The notes beneath the pieces are model-generated. The model was given only the letters and a program-made list of their open reading frames with translations. It did no database searches and was not told where the DNA came from. Position numbers and translations under genes: made by a program. Of a DNA stretch of 64,000 nucleotides, positions 8,028 through 16,472 are shown piece by piece (the first letter of the stretch is position 1; each line of letters opens with the position of its first letter). Origin of the DNA: an uncultured Candidatus Melainabacteria bacterium (GTDB taxonomy: Bacteria; Cyanobacteriota; Vampirovibrionia; Gastranaerophilales; Gastranaerophilaceae); assembly GCA_934717745.1 (NCBI GenBank), contig CAKUZB010000007.1, forward strand, positions 26,914 to 90,913, written 5' to 3'.

Positions 8028-8366
8028 ATGATGATAAGTCCTGTTTCAGCAGCAAGAGTATCTTTCAGAGGTGTAGATGCAATGGACGCAATTGAAAAAA
8101 CTCAAAAAGCAATGCAAACTTTTAACAACCTTAAAGAAGGTAGCGATGAGTTTACAAAGAACATGAAAACAGATACTGAAGCATATTCAGATGCAGTAAC
8201 TTCAAACATAACAAAAGCAGCAGAAGAAAATGAAGCGTTGAAACCTTTAGCAGATGCGGCAAATTCAAAAGTTGGTAAAAAAATTGCTGACATCTTTGGT
8301 AGTTTCACAGCATTCTGTACAAACATTGCAGGCACAGCATCTACTGTTTCTACAATTTCTAAATAA
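8028..8366 (+). CDS. small SFRG-tagged unknown protein
   Basis: 112 residues with no family I recognise. The N-terminus ISPVSAARVSFRG closely resembles that of the lipase-like protein at 62341 (ISPVISNNTPISYR) and shares the SFRG tag with its upstream neighbour. The rest is helical and polar, ending in a weakly hydrophobic, Thr/Ser-rich C-terminus (FTAFCTNIAGTASTVSTIS). A strong AAGGAGG (8012-8018) precedes two adjacent ATGs (8028, 8031). It follows the first tagged gene by 25 nt and is closed by a strong terminator, so the two form one operon. Confidence 0.7.
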   Translation: MMISPVSAARVSFRGVDAMDAIEKTQKAMQTFNNLKEGSDEFTKNMKTDTEAYSDAVTSNITKAAEENEALKPLADAANSKVGKKIADIFGSFTAFCTNIAGTASTVSTISK

Positions 8367-8390
8367 GAATTTTATTATAATTAATAACAA

Positions 8391-8425
8391 AAATAGCGGA
8401 CTTGAAAAAGTTCGCTATTTTTTTA
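8391..8425 (+). terminator. rho-independent terminator
   Basis: AAATAGCG-ACTT pairs with AAGT-CGCTATTT around a GAAA loop, followed by a T tract. It ends the SFRG operon. Confidence 0.9.
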
Positions 8426-8428
8426 TGC

Positions 8429-8443
8429 TAAGATAAAAATATG
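8429..8443 (+). promoter_or_regulatory. -10 element of folP, leaderless start
   Basis: TAAGAT, then 6 nt, then ATG. No -35 with good spacing is obvious and there is no Shine-Dalgarno sequence. Confidence 0.45.
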
Positions 8444-9595
8444 AACAACATCACATTTAACATAAAAAAAGTAAATGAAAACGATATAATTTCAGAATTA
8501 AACAATATTGGTTTTGACAATTCATACGTGAAACAAGGTCAAAACAAATATAAATATATCAATATAAAAATTTTTGCATTAACTTTACCTCAGGCAAACA
8601 TTTTAAAACAAACAGCATTGACTGTCGGTGCTGATTGTGCGGTTCACAGAGATGTTTTAACAGCAAAAATAAACTCTACTGACTGTATTTTAGGTGGAAG
8701 TTATTCGCAAATAAAGAAAATTATTCAAAAAATTCTTATGCAACCGTTTTCAATGGAAAAACTTGCACTTGAATTAGAAAATTTTTTAGCACAAGAAAAC
8801 GAGAAAAAAAATCCACAAATCGTTGGCATTCTTAACTTAACAAAAAATTCTTTTTCTGATGGCGGAATGTATTACGATTTTGACAAGGCTGTCAAGCATT
8901 TGAACGAAATGATTGAAGATGGTGCAGACATTATTGATATTGGTGCAGAAAGTACGAAACCTTACTCTACTCCGGTAAGTGCTGATGAGCAACTTGCGGT
9001 GATAGAACCAATTATGAAGTACATCAGTAATCGCAATATTGTTGTACCAATTAGTATCGATACTCGCTCTGCTGAGGTTGCGAAACGCACAATAGATTTG
9101 GGTGCGTCTATAATTAATGATGTTTCCGGATTTGATTATGATGAAAATATGGCAAATGTAGTTGCTGAGGCTGGAGTTAAGGTTATTTTACAACATTCTC
9201 AAGGTACTCCGGAGAATATGCAAAATAACCCTCAGTATGAAAATTTAATTGACGACATTTTTTTAAATTTAAAAAATATAAAATTAAAGAAAGCATTAGA
9301 GTCAGGAATTAAAAAAGAAAATGTAATTCTTGATGTTGGTATTGGTTTTGGAAAAACAAGGGGACAAAATTTTGAACTTTTGAGAAGAATTGATGAATTT
9401 AAATCAATTGGTTGCGAAATTATGCTTGGTTTATCAAGAAAAAGTTTGCTTGACATGAAAGATGCAACAAACGAAGAAAAAGATATTTTCACAACAGCCC
9501 TAAATGTGATAGCAATTGAAAAAAATGTGGAATATCTTCGAGTACACAATGTAAAAATGCACAAAAAACTCGTAGAATTAATGAATAATTTTTAG
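8441..9595 (+). CDS. folP: dihydropteroate synthase with N-terminal extension
   Basis: Joins 6-hydroxymethyl-dihydropterin diphosphate and p-aminobenzoate to make dihydropteroate in folate synthesis. The DHPS TIM barrel starts near residue 125 with IVGILNLTKNSFSDGG, then DGADIIDIGAESTKPYS (pterin and PABA loops), SIDTRSAEVA, IINDVSGFD and LDVGIGFGKT. The first ~120 residues are an extra domain (FALTLPQANILKQTALTVGADCAVHRD) seen in some longer DHPS forms; its function is unknown to me. The ATG lacks a Shine-Dalgarno sequence, and TAAGAT lies exactly 6 nt before it, suggesting a leaderless mRNA. The preceding terminator isolates the promoter. Confidence 0.92.
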   Translation: MNNITFNIKKVNENDIISELNNIGFDNSYVKQGQNKYKYINIKIFALTLPQANILKQTALTVGADCAVHRDVLTAKINSTDCILGGSYSQIKKIIQKILMQPFSMEKLALELENFLAQENEKKNPQIVGILNLTKNSFSDGGMYYDFDKAVKHLNEMIEDGADIIDIGAESTKPYSTPVSADEQLAVIEPIMKYISNRNIVVPISIDTRSAEVAKRTIDLGASIINDVSGFDYDENMANVVAEAGVKVILQHSQGTPENMQNNPQYENLIDDIFLNLKNIKLKKALESGIKKENVILDVGIGFGKTRGQNFELLRRIDEFKSIGCEIMLGLSRKSLLDMKDATNEEKDIFTTALNVIAIEKNVEYLRVHNVKMHKKLVELMNNF

Positions 9596-9603
9596 GAGAA
9601 ACG

Positions 9604-10290
9604 ATGGAAGTACTAGCAATAATTCCAGCCAGAGGCGGTTCAAAAGGGATACCAATGAAAAACATAAAAGAACTTGCAGGATACCCTTTAATTTATTACT
9701 CAATTAAAGCGGGGCAAGATTCTAAATATGTAACAAGAACTGTGCTTTCAACAGAAAATGAACAAATAAAAAAAGTTGCAGAAAATTTCAATTGCGAAGT
9801 TATTGACCGCCCAAAGGAACTTGCTCAAGACGAAACAAAAACAATTCCTGTTCTAATTCAAGTTTGTGATGAATTAAAAAAAAGAGAAAATTATGTTCCT
9901 GACGTTGTTGTTTTACTTCAGCCAACAACTCCAACAAGAGATGCAAAACAACTAGACGAAGCATTTGATATATTTTTGAACAAAGATTGCGATTCGGTTT
10001 TTGCCGTTCAAAGTCTTGGAACAACTCATTCAAAATGGCGTCAAAATCCTAAAACTAAGGAGTTTGAATGTCTTTTTGATTACAGAAATCGTCCTCGTAG
10101 ACAAGATGAAGATTTGCATTATCCGATGTTTACAGAAACAGGTTCTATATATATAATTAAAAGAGATGTGATGTATGAAGTTAATGATTTTATTGGCAAA
10201 AAACCACAGATTTACTTGTCAAAATACAATGACATCGACACTTTAGAAGATTTTGAAACCGTTTCAAAAATATTAGAGGAAAACAAATAA
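9604..10290 (+). CDS. CMP-nonulosonate (acylneuraminate-type) cytidylyltransferase
   Basis: A 228-residue nucleotidyltransferase that activates an acidic nine-carbon sugar with CTP for surface glycans. It shows IIPARGGSKGIPMKNIKELAG (CTP binding), VLSTENEQI, VLLQPTTPTRD, FAVQS and the late TGSIYIIKRDVM and NDIDTLEDF motifs of the NeuA/PseF/LegF group. Substrate (sialic, legionaminic or pseudaminic acid) cannot be told from sequence alone, and no synthase gene is adjacent. TAGGAG precedes the ATG. It is followed by the transporter with a one-base overlap. Confidence 0.85.
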   Translation: MEVLAIIPARGGSKGIPMKNIKELAGYPLIYYSIKAGQDSKYVTRTVLSTENEQIKKVAENFNCEVIDRPKELAQDETKTIPVLIQVCDELKKRENYVPDVVVLLQPTTPTRDAKQLDEAFDIFLNKDCDSVFAVQSLGTTHSKWRQNPKTKEFECLFDYRNRPRRQDEDLHYPMFTETGSIYIIKRDVMYEVNDFIGKKPQIYLSKYNDIDTLEDFETVSKILEENK

Positions 10291-10967
10291 TGAATGAAAT
10301 ATTATTTTTAGTATCATTAATTATAAATTTTAGTTGTGTACTTTTTGCATATAAATTTTTCGGCAAAATCGGTATTTTTTGTTGGATTGCAATGGCAACT
10401 GTAATAGCAAATATCGAAGTTTTAAAGTGTGTGGACATTTTTAACATGGCACTTACACTTGGAAACGTAACTTACGGTTCAATTTTTTTGGCTACAGATA
10501 TTTTAAACGAAAAATATGGTATTGAAGATGCTCAAAAAAGTGTCTACATTGGATTTTTTGCACTTTTATCCTTCACTGTTTTAACACAGGTTGATCTACA
10601 CTACATTTCAAATTCCTCAGATTTCGCAGGCGAAGCGATGAAAACTCTGTTTAGCATAACTCCTAGAATCTGTTTTGGTAGTATGTTTGCATATTTTATT
10701 TCAAATATGCTGGATGTATATTTATATATGTTGATAAAAAAAGTGCTTCCGTCTGATAAATTTTTATGGGTCAGAAACAATGCCGCAACAATGGTTAGTC
10801 AATTTATCGACACAATAATTTTTACTTTAATTGCGTTTGCAGGCGTATTTTCACCTAACATTTTATTCCAATTGATAATAACTACATATGCAATAAAACT
10901 ACTTATTGCATTACTCGACACTCCATTTTTATACGTTGCAAAACGAATAAAAATTGAGAACAAATAA
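10290..10967 (+). CDS. queuosine precursor transporter, YhhQ/VUT family
   Basis: A 225-residue membrane protein with about six hydrophobic helices and the YhhQ (DUF165) signatures TYGSIFLATDILNEKYG and NNAATMVSQFIDTIIFT. Family members import preQ0/preQ1 for queuosine in tRNA. The start ATG overlaps the preceding stop by one base. The linkage to a CMP-sugar synthetase is probably only operonic convenience. A perfect 14-bp inverted repeat follows. Confidence 0.85.
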   Translation: MNEILFLVSLIINFSCVLFAYKFFGKIGIFCWIAMATVIANIEVLKCVDIFNMALTLGNVTYGSIFLATDILNEKYGIEDAQKSVYIGFFALLSFTVLTQVDLHYISNSSDFAGEAMKTLFSITPRICFGSMFAYFISNMLDVYLYMLIKKVLPSDKFLWVRNNAATMVSQFIDTIIFTLIAFAGVFSPNILFQLIITTYAIKLLIALLDTPFLYVAKRIKIENK

Positions 10968-10973
10968 GGAAAG

Positions 10974-11007
10974 TTTTCACGATTAAATTTTTAATCGTGA
11001 AAAAAAT
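10974..11007 (+). terminator. terminator after the transporter gene
   Basis: TTTTCACGATTAAA (10974-10987) pairs perfectly with its complement at 10990-11003. The flanks on the + side are A-rich, so termination may rely on the hairpin; the palindrome could also be an operator. Confidence 0.6.
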
Positions 11008-11038
11008 AACAGTGTAAAGAGTTGTAAATAAAGAAAAA

Positions 11039-11078
11039 AATAATAAGGGTTGACAAAACACTTATTATTTTTTATACT
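11039..11078 (+). promoter_or_regulatory. adhE promoter with overlapping inverted repeat
   Basis: A near-ideal promoter, TTGACA (11050-11055), 17 nt, TATACT (11073-11078), 46 nt before adhE. AATAATAAG (11039-11047) and CTTATTATT (11061-11069) form a 9-bp inverted repeat flanking the -35, placed like an operator. No convincing Rex consensus site is visible, although rex lies just downstream of adhE. Confidence 0.75.
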
Positions 11079-11123
11079 GTTAATAAGGAAATAAATCACA
11101 ATTAAAAAAGGAGATACAAACAA

Positions 11124-13823
11124 ATGCCAAAAACAACAACAAAGAAGGCTTCAACAAAAAAGACTTCTAACAAACAAACAGATGTTGAAAAATTAGAAAA
11201 AGCATACAATTCTTCTAATTTAGTAGACAGCGTAGAATCATTCGAATTATTAATCGACAGAGTACACAAAGCACAAGAAGAATATTCTCATTTTTCACAA
11301 GAACAAGTAGATAAAATCTTCAAAGCAGCAGCAACTGCGGCAGACAAAGCACGTATTCCTCTTGCTCGTATGGCTGTTGAAGAAACTGGAATGGGTGTTT
11401 TAGAAGATAAAATCATCAAAAATCACTTCGCTTCAGAATACATTTACAACAAACATAAAAACGTAAAAACTTGCGGTGTTATAAAAGAAGATAAAGCAAA
11501 CGGTATCAAAATCGTTGCAGAACCTTTAGGTGTGTTAGCAGGTATTATCCCAACAACAAACCCAACTTCAACAGCAATCTTTAAATCATTGATTGCATTG
11601 AAAACTAGAAATGCAATTATCTTTTCACCTCACCCAAGAGCAACAAAATCAACAATTGCAGCAGCAAAATTAGTTTTAGAAGCAGCAGTTGAAGCCGGTG
11701 CACCAAGAGATATTATTGGTTGGATTGATGTTCCGTCAATTGAATTATCAAGTGCTTTGATGAAACACCCAAAAATTGATTGCATCTTAGCAACAGGTGG
11801 TCCTGGCATGGTAAAAGCAGCATATTCATCAGGTAATCCTGCATTAGGTGTAGGTCCGGGTAATACTTCTGCGGTAATTGATGAAACAGCAGATATTAAA
11901 ATGGCAGTTTCTTCAATTCTTATGTCAAAAACATTTGATAACGGTATGATTTGTGCATCAGAACAATCAGTAGTTGTTGTAGAAGATGTTTATGAAGAAG
12001 TTAAAAAAGAATTTGTATATCGTGGTGCATATCTTGTAAATAAAGCAGAACAAAAGAAAATGGTAGATTTACCATTCATCGACCCTGCAAGAGGAACTGC
12101 TCACCCTGCAATCGTTGGTCAATCAGCACATAAAATCGCTGAATTATCAGGATTTAAAACTCCGGAAAATGCAAAAGTTCTTTTAGTTGAAAGACCTGAA
12201 GTAGATTGGAATGACCCATTCTCAAGAGAAAAATTATCTCCAATCCTTTCATTATACAAAGCAAAAGATTATGAACAAGCAGCAGAAATGGCTTATGAAT
12301 TAGTAAGCAAAGGTGGTGCAGGTCATACATCAGTATTGTACACAGATGAAAGAAAGAGCGAAAGAATCAACAAATACGCTGAAAAAATGCCTACTTGCCG
12401 TGTATTAATTAACTCTCCATCATCTCAAGGTGGTATCGGTGATTTATACAACTTCAAATTAGAACCATCATTAACACTTGGTTGCGGCTCTTGGGGTGGC
12501 AATGCAGTTTCAGGTAACGTTGGTGTTGAACACTTATTAAACTACAAAACTGTAGCGGAAAGGAGAGAAAATATGTTATGGTTTAAAGCCCCTTCTAAAA
12601 TCTACTTCAAGAGAGGTGCTACTGACTTAGCATTAAGAGAATTACAAGGTAAAAAACGTGCATTTATCGTAACAGATAGTTTCTTATACAATTCAGGTGC
12701 AGTTAATAAAATCACTAACGTATTAGACGAAATCGGTATTGAACACCAAGTATTCTTCGATGTTAAACCGGACCCAACATTATCAACAATTAATCAAGCA
12801 ATGTCTATTTTAAAACCATTTGAACCTGATGTAATCATTTCATTAGGTGGTGGTTCTCCAATGGACGCTGCAAAAATTATGTGGTTAATGTATGAACAAC
12901 CTGATACAGTATTTGAAGATATTTCAATGAGATTTATGGATATTAGAAAGAGAATCTGTCAATTACCGGAATTAGGTAAAAAAGCAACAATGGTTGCAAT
13001 TCCTACAACTTCAGGTACAGGTTCAGAAGTAACTCCATTTGCTATCATTACAGATGATGAAACTCACGTTAAATATGCAATTGCAGATTACGCATTAACT
13101 CCAAATATGGCAATCATCGACCCTAACTTTGTTGATGGTATGCCAAAAGGCTTAACTTCTGCATCAGGTATTGACGCATTAGTTCACGCAATTGAAGCAT
13201 ACGTATCTTGTATGGCAACTAACTTCACTAATTCAAATGCTTTAGAAGCAACAAAATTAGTATTTAAATATTTGGAAAGAAGTTACAATGAGGGTGCTAA
13301 TGACCCTATCGCAAGAGAAAAAATGCACTATGCAGCAACAATCGCTGGTATGGCATTTGCAAACTCTTTCTTAGGTCTATGCCACTCAATGGCTCACAAA
13401 CTAGGCGCTATGTATCACGTTCCACATGGTGTTGCAAACGCATTGTTAATCAGACAAATTATTAAATATAACTCATCTGATGCACCTAGAAAACAAGCAA
13501 CATTCCCTCAATATAAATATCCATGTGCTAAAATGAAATACGGTCAAATTGCTGATGAATTACAATTAGGCGGTAAAAATGATGATGAAAAAGTTAAATT
13601 ATTGATTAAATCAATCGATAAATTAATGAAAGCAATCAACTTACCAAATTCTATTGAAGAATTCATCACTAAAAATGGCTACACTAAACAATATTGGGAA
13701 GAACATCTTGATGAATTAGTTGAATTAGCATTCGACGATCAATGTACTGGTGCAAACCCTGTATATCCGTTGATGAGCGAAATTAAACAAATTTACACAG
13801 ATGCATTTAACGGTGTAGTTTAA
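11124..13823 (+). CDS. adhE: bifunctional acetaldehyde-CoA / alcohol dehydrogenase
   Basis: Converts acetyl-CoA to ethanol in two NADH-dependent steps, regenerating NAD+ in fermentation. The 899 residues hold a Lys/Thr-rich extra N-terminus (~25 residues), an aldehyde dehydrogenase domain with catalytic Cys near residue 277 (NGMICASEQS), and an iron alcohol dehydrogenase domain from ~470 (SLGGGSPMDAAK, TTSGTGSEVTPFAI, metal-binding HSMAHKLGAMYHVPHG). Length fits AdhE (~870-890). A clear sigma70-type promoter and a GGAG site precede it. Rex, the usual NADH-sensing repressor of adhE, is the next gene, separated by a terminator. Confidence 0.97.
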   Translation: MPKTTTKKASTKKTSNKQTDVEKLEKAYNSSNLVDSVESFELLIDRVHKAQEEYSHFSQEQVDKIFKAAATAADKARIPLARMAVEETGMGVLEDKIIKNHFASEYIYNKHKNVKTCGVIKEDKANGIKIVAEPLGVLAGIIPTTNPTSTAIFKSLIALKTRNAIIFSPHPRATKSTIAAAKLVLEAAVEAGAPRDIIGWIDVPSIELSSALMKHPKIDCILATGGPGMVKAAYSSGNPALGVGPGNTSAVIDETADIKMAVSSILMSKTFDNGMICASEQSVVVVEDVYEEVKKEFVYRGAYLVNKAEQKKMVDLPFIDPARGTAHPAIVGQSAHKIAELSGFKTPENAKVLLVERPEVDWNDPFSREKLSPILSLYKAKDYEQAAEMAYELVSKGGAGHTSVLYTDERKSERINKYAEKMPTCRVLINSPSSQGGIGDLYNFKLEPSLTLGCGSWGGNAVSGNVGVEHLLNYKTVAERRENMLWFKAPSKIYFKRGATDLALRELQGKKRAFIVTDSFLYNSGAVNKITNVLDEIGIEHQVFFDVKPDPTLSTINQAMSILKPFEPDVIISLGGGSPMDAAKIMWLMYEQPDTVFEDISMRFMDIRKRICQLPELGKKATMVAIPTTSGTGSEVTPFAIITDDETHVKYAIADYALTPNMAIIDPNFVDGMPKGLTSASGIDALVHAIEAYVSCMATNFTNSNALEATKLVFKYLERSYNEGANDPIAREKMHYAATIAGMAFANSFLGLCHSMAHKLGAMYHVPHGVANALLIRQIIKYNSSDAPRKQATFPQYKYPCAKMKYGQIADELQLGGKNDDEKVKLLIKSIDKLMKAINLPNSIEEFITKNGYTKQYWEEHLDELVELAFDDQCTGANPVYPLMSEIKQIYTDAFNGVV

Positions 13824-13834
13824 TAAATTAATTT

Positions 13835-13867
13835 AAATAGGGCATTCTATAAGAGTGCCCTATTTTT
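13835..13867 (+). terminator. adhE terminator
   Basis: AAATAGGGCA pairs with TGCCCTATTT around a short loop, then a run of T. Confidence 0.9.
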
Positions 13868-13886
13868 TAACTAAATGAGGTAAGGT

Positions 13887-14516
13887 ATGAATATTCCTGA
13901 CAAAGTAATTGATAGATTAACTTTGTATCATTACATTTTAGATGATTTTGACAAAGAAGATAGAGAGGCTTATATTTCAAGCACTCAAATTGCGGACTTG
14001 TTAAATATTGATGATTCACAAGTTAGAAAAGATATTAAATACTTAAATAATACAGGAAAATGTAGAGTTGGCTATAACGTTTTTGAATTAAAAAACGCAA
14101 TAGAAAAAACTTTAGGTTTTGAACAAACAAAAAGTGCATTCATTATTGGTGCAGGAAATTTAGGTTCTGCACTTGCAAAATACGATGGCTTTGCAAATTA
14201 TGGCTTGAATGTACTTGCAATGTTCGATAATAATCCAATAAAAGTGGGTACAACAATTAATAATAAAGAAGTTTTTCACACAAGTAAATTAGCCGACTTA
14301 GTAAAAAGATTAAATGTCGAAATTGCAATATTGACAGTTCCTGGGGAATTTGCTCAAGATAGTGCAACTTTTTTGGCAAGTTCCGGAATAAAATATATTT
14401 GGAATTTTACTCCAAGAATTTTACACGTAGGCAAAGATATTAAGGTTTGGAACGAAAACTTAATTGGAAGTTTTCTACAATTCACAAGAAATAGTAAAGA
14501 TACCGTTTTATTATGA
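13887..14516 (+). CDS. rex: redox-sensing transcriptional repressor Rex
   Basis: Senses the NADH/NAD+ ratio and represses fermentation and hydrogenase genes when NADH is low. The 209 residues have an N-terminal winged helix (SSTQIADLLNIDDSQVRKDIKYL, residues ~30-55), a Rossmann nucleotide-binding motif (IIGAGNLGSALAKY) and the C-terminal domain-swapped helix (IWNFTPRILHV..). The start has a GAGGTAAGG site upstream. Its stop overlaps the next gene by 4 nt (ATGA), so Rex is translated with the hydrogenase cluster and probably autoregulates it. Confidence 0.95.
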   Translation: MNIPDKVIDRLTLYHYILDDFDKEDREAYISSTQIADLLNIDDSQVRKDIKYLNNTGKCRVGYNVFELKNAIEKTLGFEQTKSAFIIGAGNLGSALAKYDGFANYGLNVLAMFDNNPIKVGTTINNKEVFHTSKLADLVKRLNVEIAILTVPGEFAQDSATFLASSGIKYIWNFTPRILHVGKDIKVWNENLIGSFLQFTRNSKDTVLL

Positions 14517-14749
14517 CAAAAGAAATAAAAGTTTGTATGGGCAGTGCTTGCTTTGCAAGAGGAAATGCAGACAATTTAGTAGTAATAGAAAAATATATTA
14601 AAGATAATAATTTGAACACAAAAGTAGAACTTATGGGTTCTCGTTGCGAAAATGATTGTGCAAATGGACCACACATTTTTGTAAACGGCAAAAAATACTC
14701 AGGGGTTACAACACAACAAATTGAAGAAATAATGAAAGAACTTTTATAG
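14513..14749 (+). CDS. thioredoxin-like [2Fe-2S] ferredoxin
   Basis: 78 residues of the NuoE/HydC-type thioredoxin-like [2Fe-2S] fold. Four cysteines are placed as in the family: VCMGSAC (C-x4-C) and later GSRCENDC (C-x3-C). Such small subunits carry electrons between NAD(P)H-linked modules and hydrogenases. Overlap with rex is 4 nt, and the next gene follows its stop directly. It is probably the electron-transfer partner of the Fe-S/PAS protein downstream. Confidence 0.88.
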   Translation: MTKEIKVCMGSACFARGNADNLVVIEKYIKDNNLNTKVELMGSRCENDCANGPHIFVNGKKYSGVTTQQIEEIMKELL

Positions 14750-16471
14750 ATGACCGATTGTTATTCTGTTTATACACTAAAAAATGAATGTTTAGACTGT
14801 TACAAATGCGTAAGAGAGTGCCATATAAAAGCCATTAAAATTCAAGATGGCAGTGCATCTGTAATAAAAGAAAAATGTATTGCTTGTGGACACTGTGTTA
14901 TGGTGTGTCCTTCGGGTGCTAAAAAAGTCAGAAATGATATTGATAAAGTTAAGACTTTAATAAAAGCACAGAAAAAAGTCTATGTATCTTTAGCACCAAG
15001 TTGGGCAGGAATTTATGATTTAACCCCCGACAAAATGATTGCTACTCTTAAAAGATTGGGTTTTTATGCTGTAAGTGAAACAGCCTTAGGTGCTCAAGAT
15101 GTTTCAATCAAATGTGCTGAAATTTTGAATAATGCAGAAAACGGCTTATATATTTCAAGTGCCTGTCCGGTAATTGTGGATTACATTAAGTTGTACAAGC
15201 CGGAATTAGCAAAAAATATTGTAAATGTAGCATCTCCGGCATTAACGCATGCAAAAATGTTAAAAGAAAAATATGGCAATGATATTAGTGTCGTATTCAT
15301 CGGACCTTGTATAGGAAAGAAAAATGAAGCAGATAACAATCCTGAATACATAGATGTTTCATTAACATTTGAAGAATTAAACTTTTGGATTAATGATGAA
15401 TTTGTAAATATTAATGAATTAGAAGTTAAAGAGTCTGATAAATTCATACCGGAAGATGCGTACGAGGGTGCGTTGTATCCAATTGAGGGCGGAATGAATG
15501 AAACTATTAAACAAGTTGGAGTTGATGAAAATGTAACTTTAATAAGTTTGAGCGGACTTCAAGCCTTTGATAGAGCAGTTGATGGCTTAGATTTATCAAC
15601 TATAAATAAAAAAATCTTTATTGAAGCACTTTCGTGTGAATCAGGTTGTGTAAACGGACCTTGTAGTTCAAGCAAAAAAGCGGGTTTAACAATATCTTCT
15701 GACATAATGTCAAAAGTTAAATACAGAGATAATATTCCGCAAAAAGCACAAACTGTTTTCGAAAAAAATTACAAAGGAACACCTTTAATTGAAGATGATG
15801 TAACTTTTGCACAAATCCAAAAAGCATTGCAAAAAATTGGAAAACATACCCCTGAAAACGAATTAAATTGTGGCGGTTGTGGATATTCAACTTGTCGTGA
15901 TATGGCAAAAGCCTTGGTAAAAGGTGATGCTGAACCGTCAATGTGTGTTTCTTATATGCGAAAAATTGCAATGAGAAAAGCCGCAGCAATGTTAAGAAGT
16001 ATGCCGTCAGCAATTGTTATGGTGGACAAAGATTTGAACATTATAGAAGCCAATGACGCATTTATGCGAATGTTCTGTGGTGATATGTATGAAGTATTTG
16101 CGAACAGAAAAGAAGGACTTTCAGGTGCGGCAATTGATAGAATTATCACATTTGGCGACTTGTTTGCTGAAATTTTGAATTCAGGTTGCGACATGCACAA
16201 ATCTCATTATCACGTTGGAAATAAATTGTATGATATTAACGCATTTACTATTGAAAAAGGCGAAATTGTCGGTGCTGTAATTACTGACGTTACAAAAGCA
16301 GAAATTGACAGAGAAAAAATTGCATCAAAAGCAAGAGAAGTTATAACAAAAAATATTGCAAAAGTTCAAGAAATTGCTTGTTTATTAGGTGAGCATATGG
16401 TTGAAACAGAAGTTCTTTTAAGTTCAATCGCAGAGGATTACGCAAGCGACGACGAGTCAGAGGATTCTTAA
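14750..16471 (+). CDS. sensory [FeFe]-hydrogenase-like protein with PAS domain (group C/HydS type)
   Basis: 573 residues: two [4Fe-4S] ferredoxin motifs (Cys14/17/20/24 and 43/46/49/53), a hydrogenase large-subunit domain (~75-315), an extra Fe-S motif NCGGCGYSTC (~373-382, plus Cys399), and a PAS domain (~415-515). The H-cluster cysteines are kept (Cys139, Cys187, Cys296, Cys300), but the proton-relay Cys of the L1 motif is Ala (SSACP, Ala138), and the L3 motif lacks the usual GGG. This substitution and the PAS domain are known features of putative H2-sensing group C hydrogenases. Signalling probably goes to the phosphatase encoded one base downstream. Catalysis is likely slow or absent. Confidence 0.88.
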   Translation: MTDCYSVYTLKNECLDCYKCVRECHIKAIKIQDGSASVIKEKCIACGHCVMVCPSGAKKVRNDIDKVKTLIKAQKKVYVSLAPSWAGIYDLTPDKMIATLKRLGFYAVSETALGAQDVSIKCAEILNNAENGLYISSACPVIVDYIKLYKPELAKNIVNVASPALTHAKMLKEKYGNDISVVFIGPCIGKKNEADNNPEYIDVSLTFEELNFWINDEFVNINELEVKESDKFIPEDAYEGALYPIEGGMNETIKQVGVDENVTLISLSGLQAFDRAVDGLDLSTINKKIFIEALSCESGCVNGPCSSSKKAGLTISSDIMSKVKYRDNIPQKAQTVFEKNYKGTPLIEDDVTFAQIQKALQKIGKHTPENELNCGGCGYSTCRDMAKALVKGDAEPSMCVSYMRKIAMRKAAAMLRSMPSAIVMVDKDLNIIEANDAFMRMFCGDMYEVFANRKEGLSGAAIDRIITFGDLFAEILNSGCDMHKSHYHVGNKLYDINAFTIEKGEIVGAVITDVTKAEIDREKIASKAREVITKNIAKVQEIACLLGEHMVETEVLLSSIAEDYASDDESEDS

Positions 16472-16472
16472 A

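Noticed and set aside
11041..11123. Rex operator at adhE
   Set aside because: Only scattered half-site-like bits (GTTAAT, TCACAA) with wrong spacing; no 18-bp Rex palindrome.
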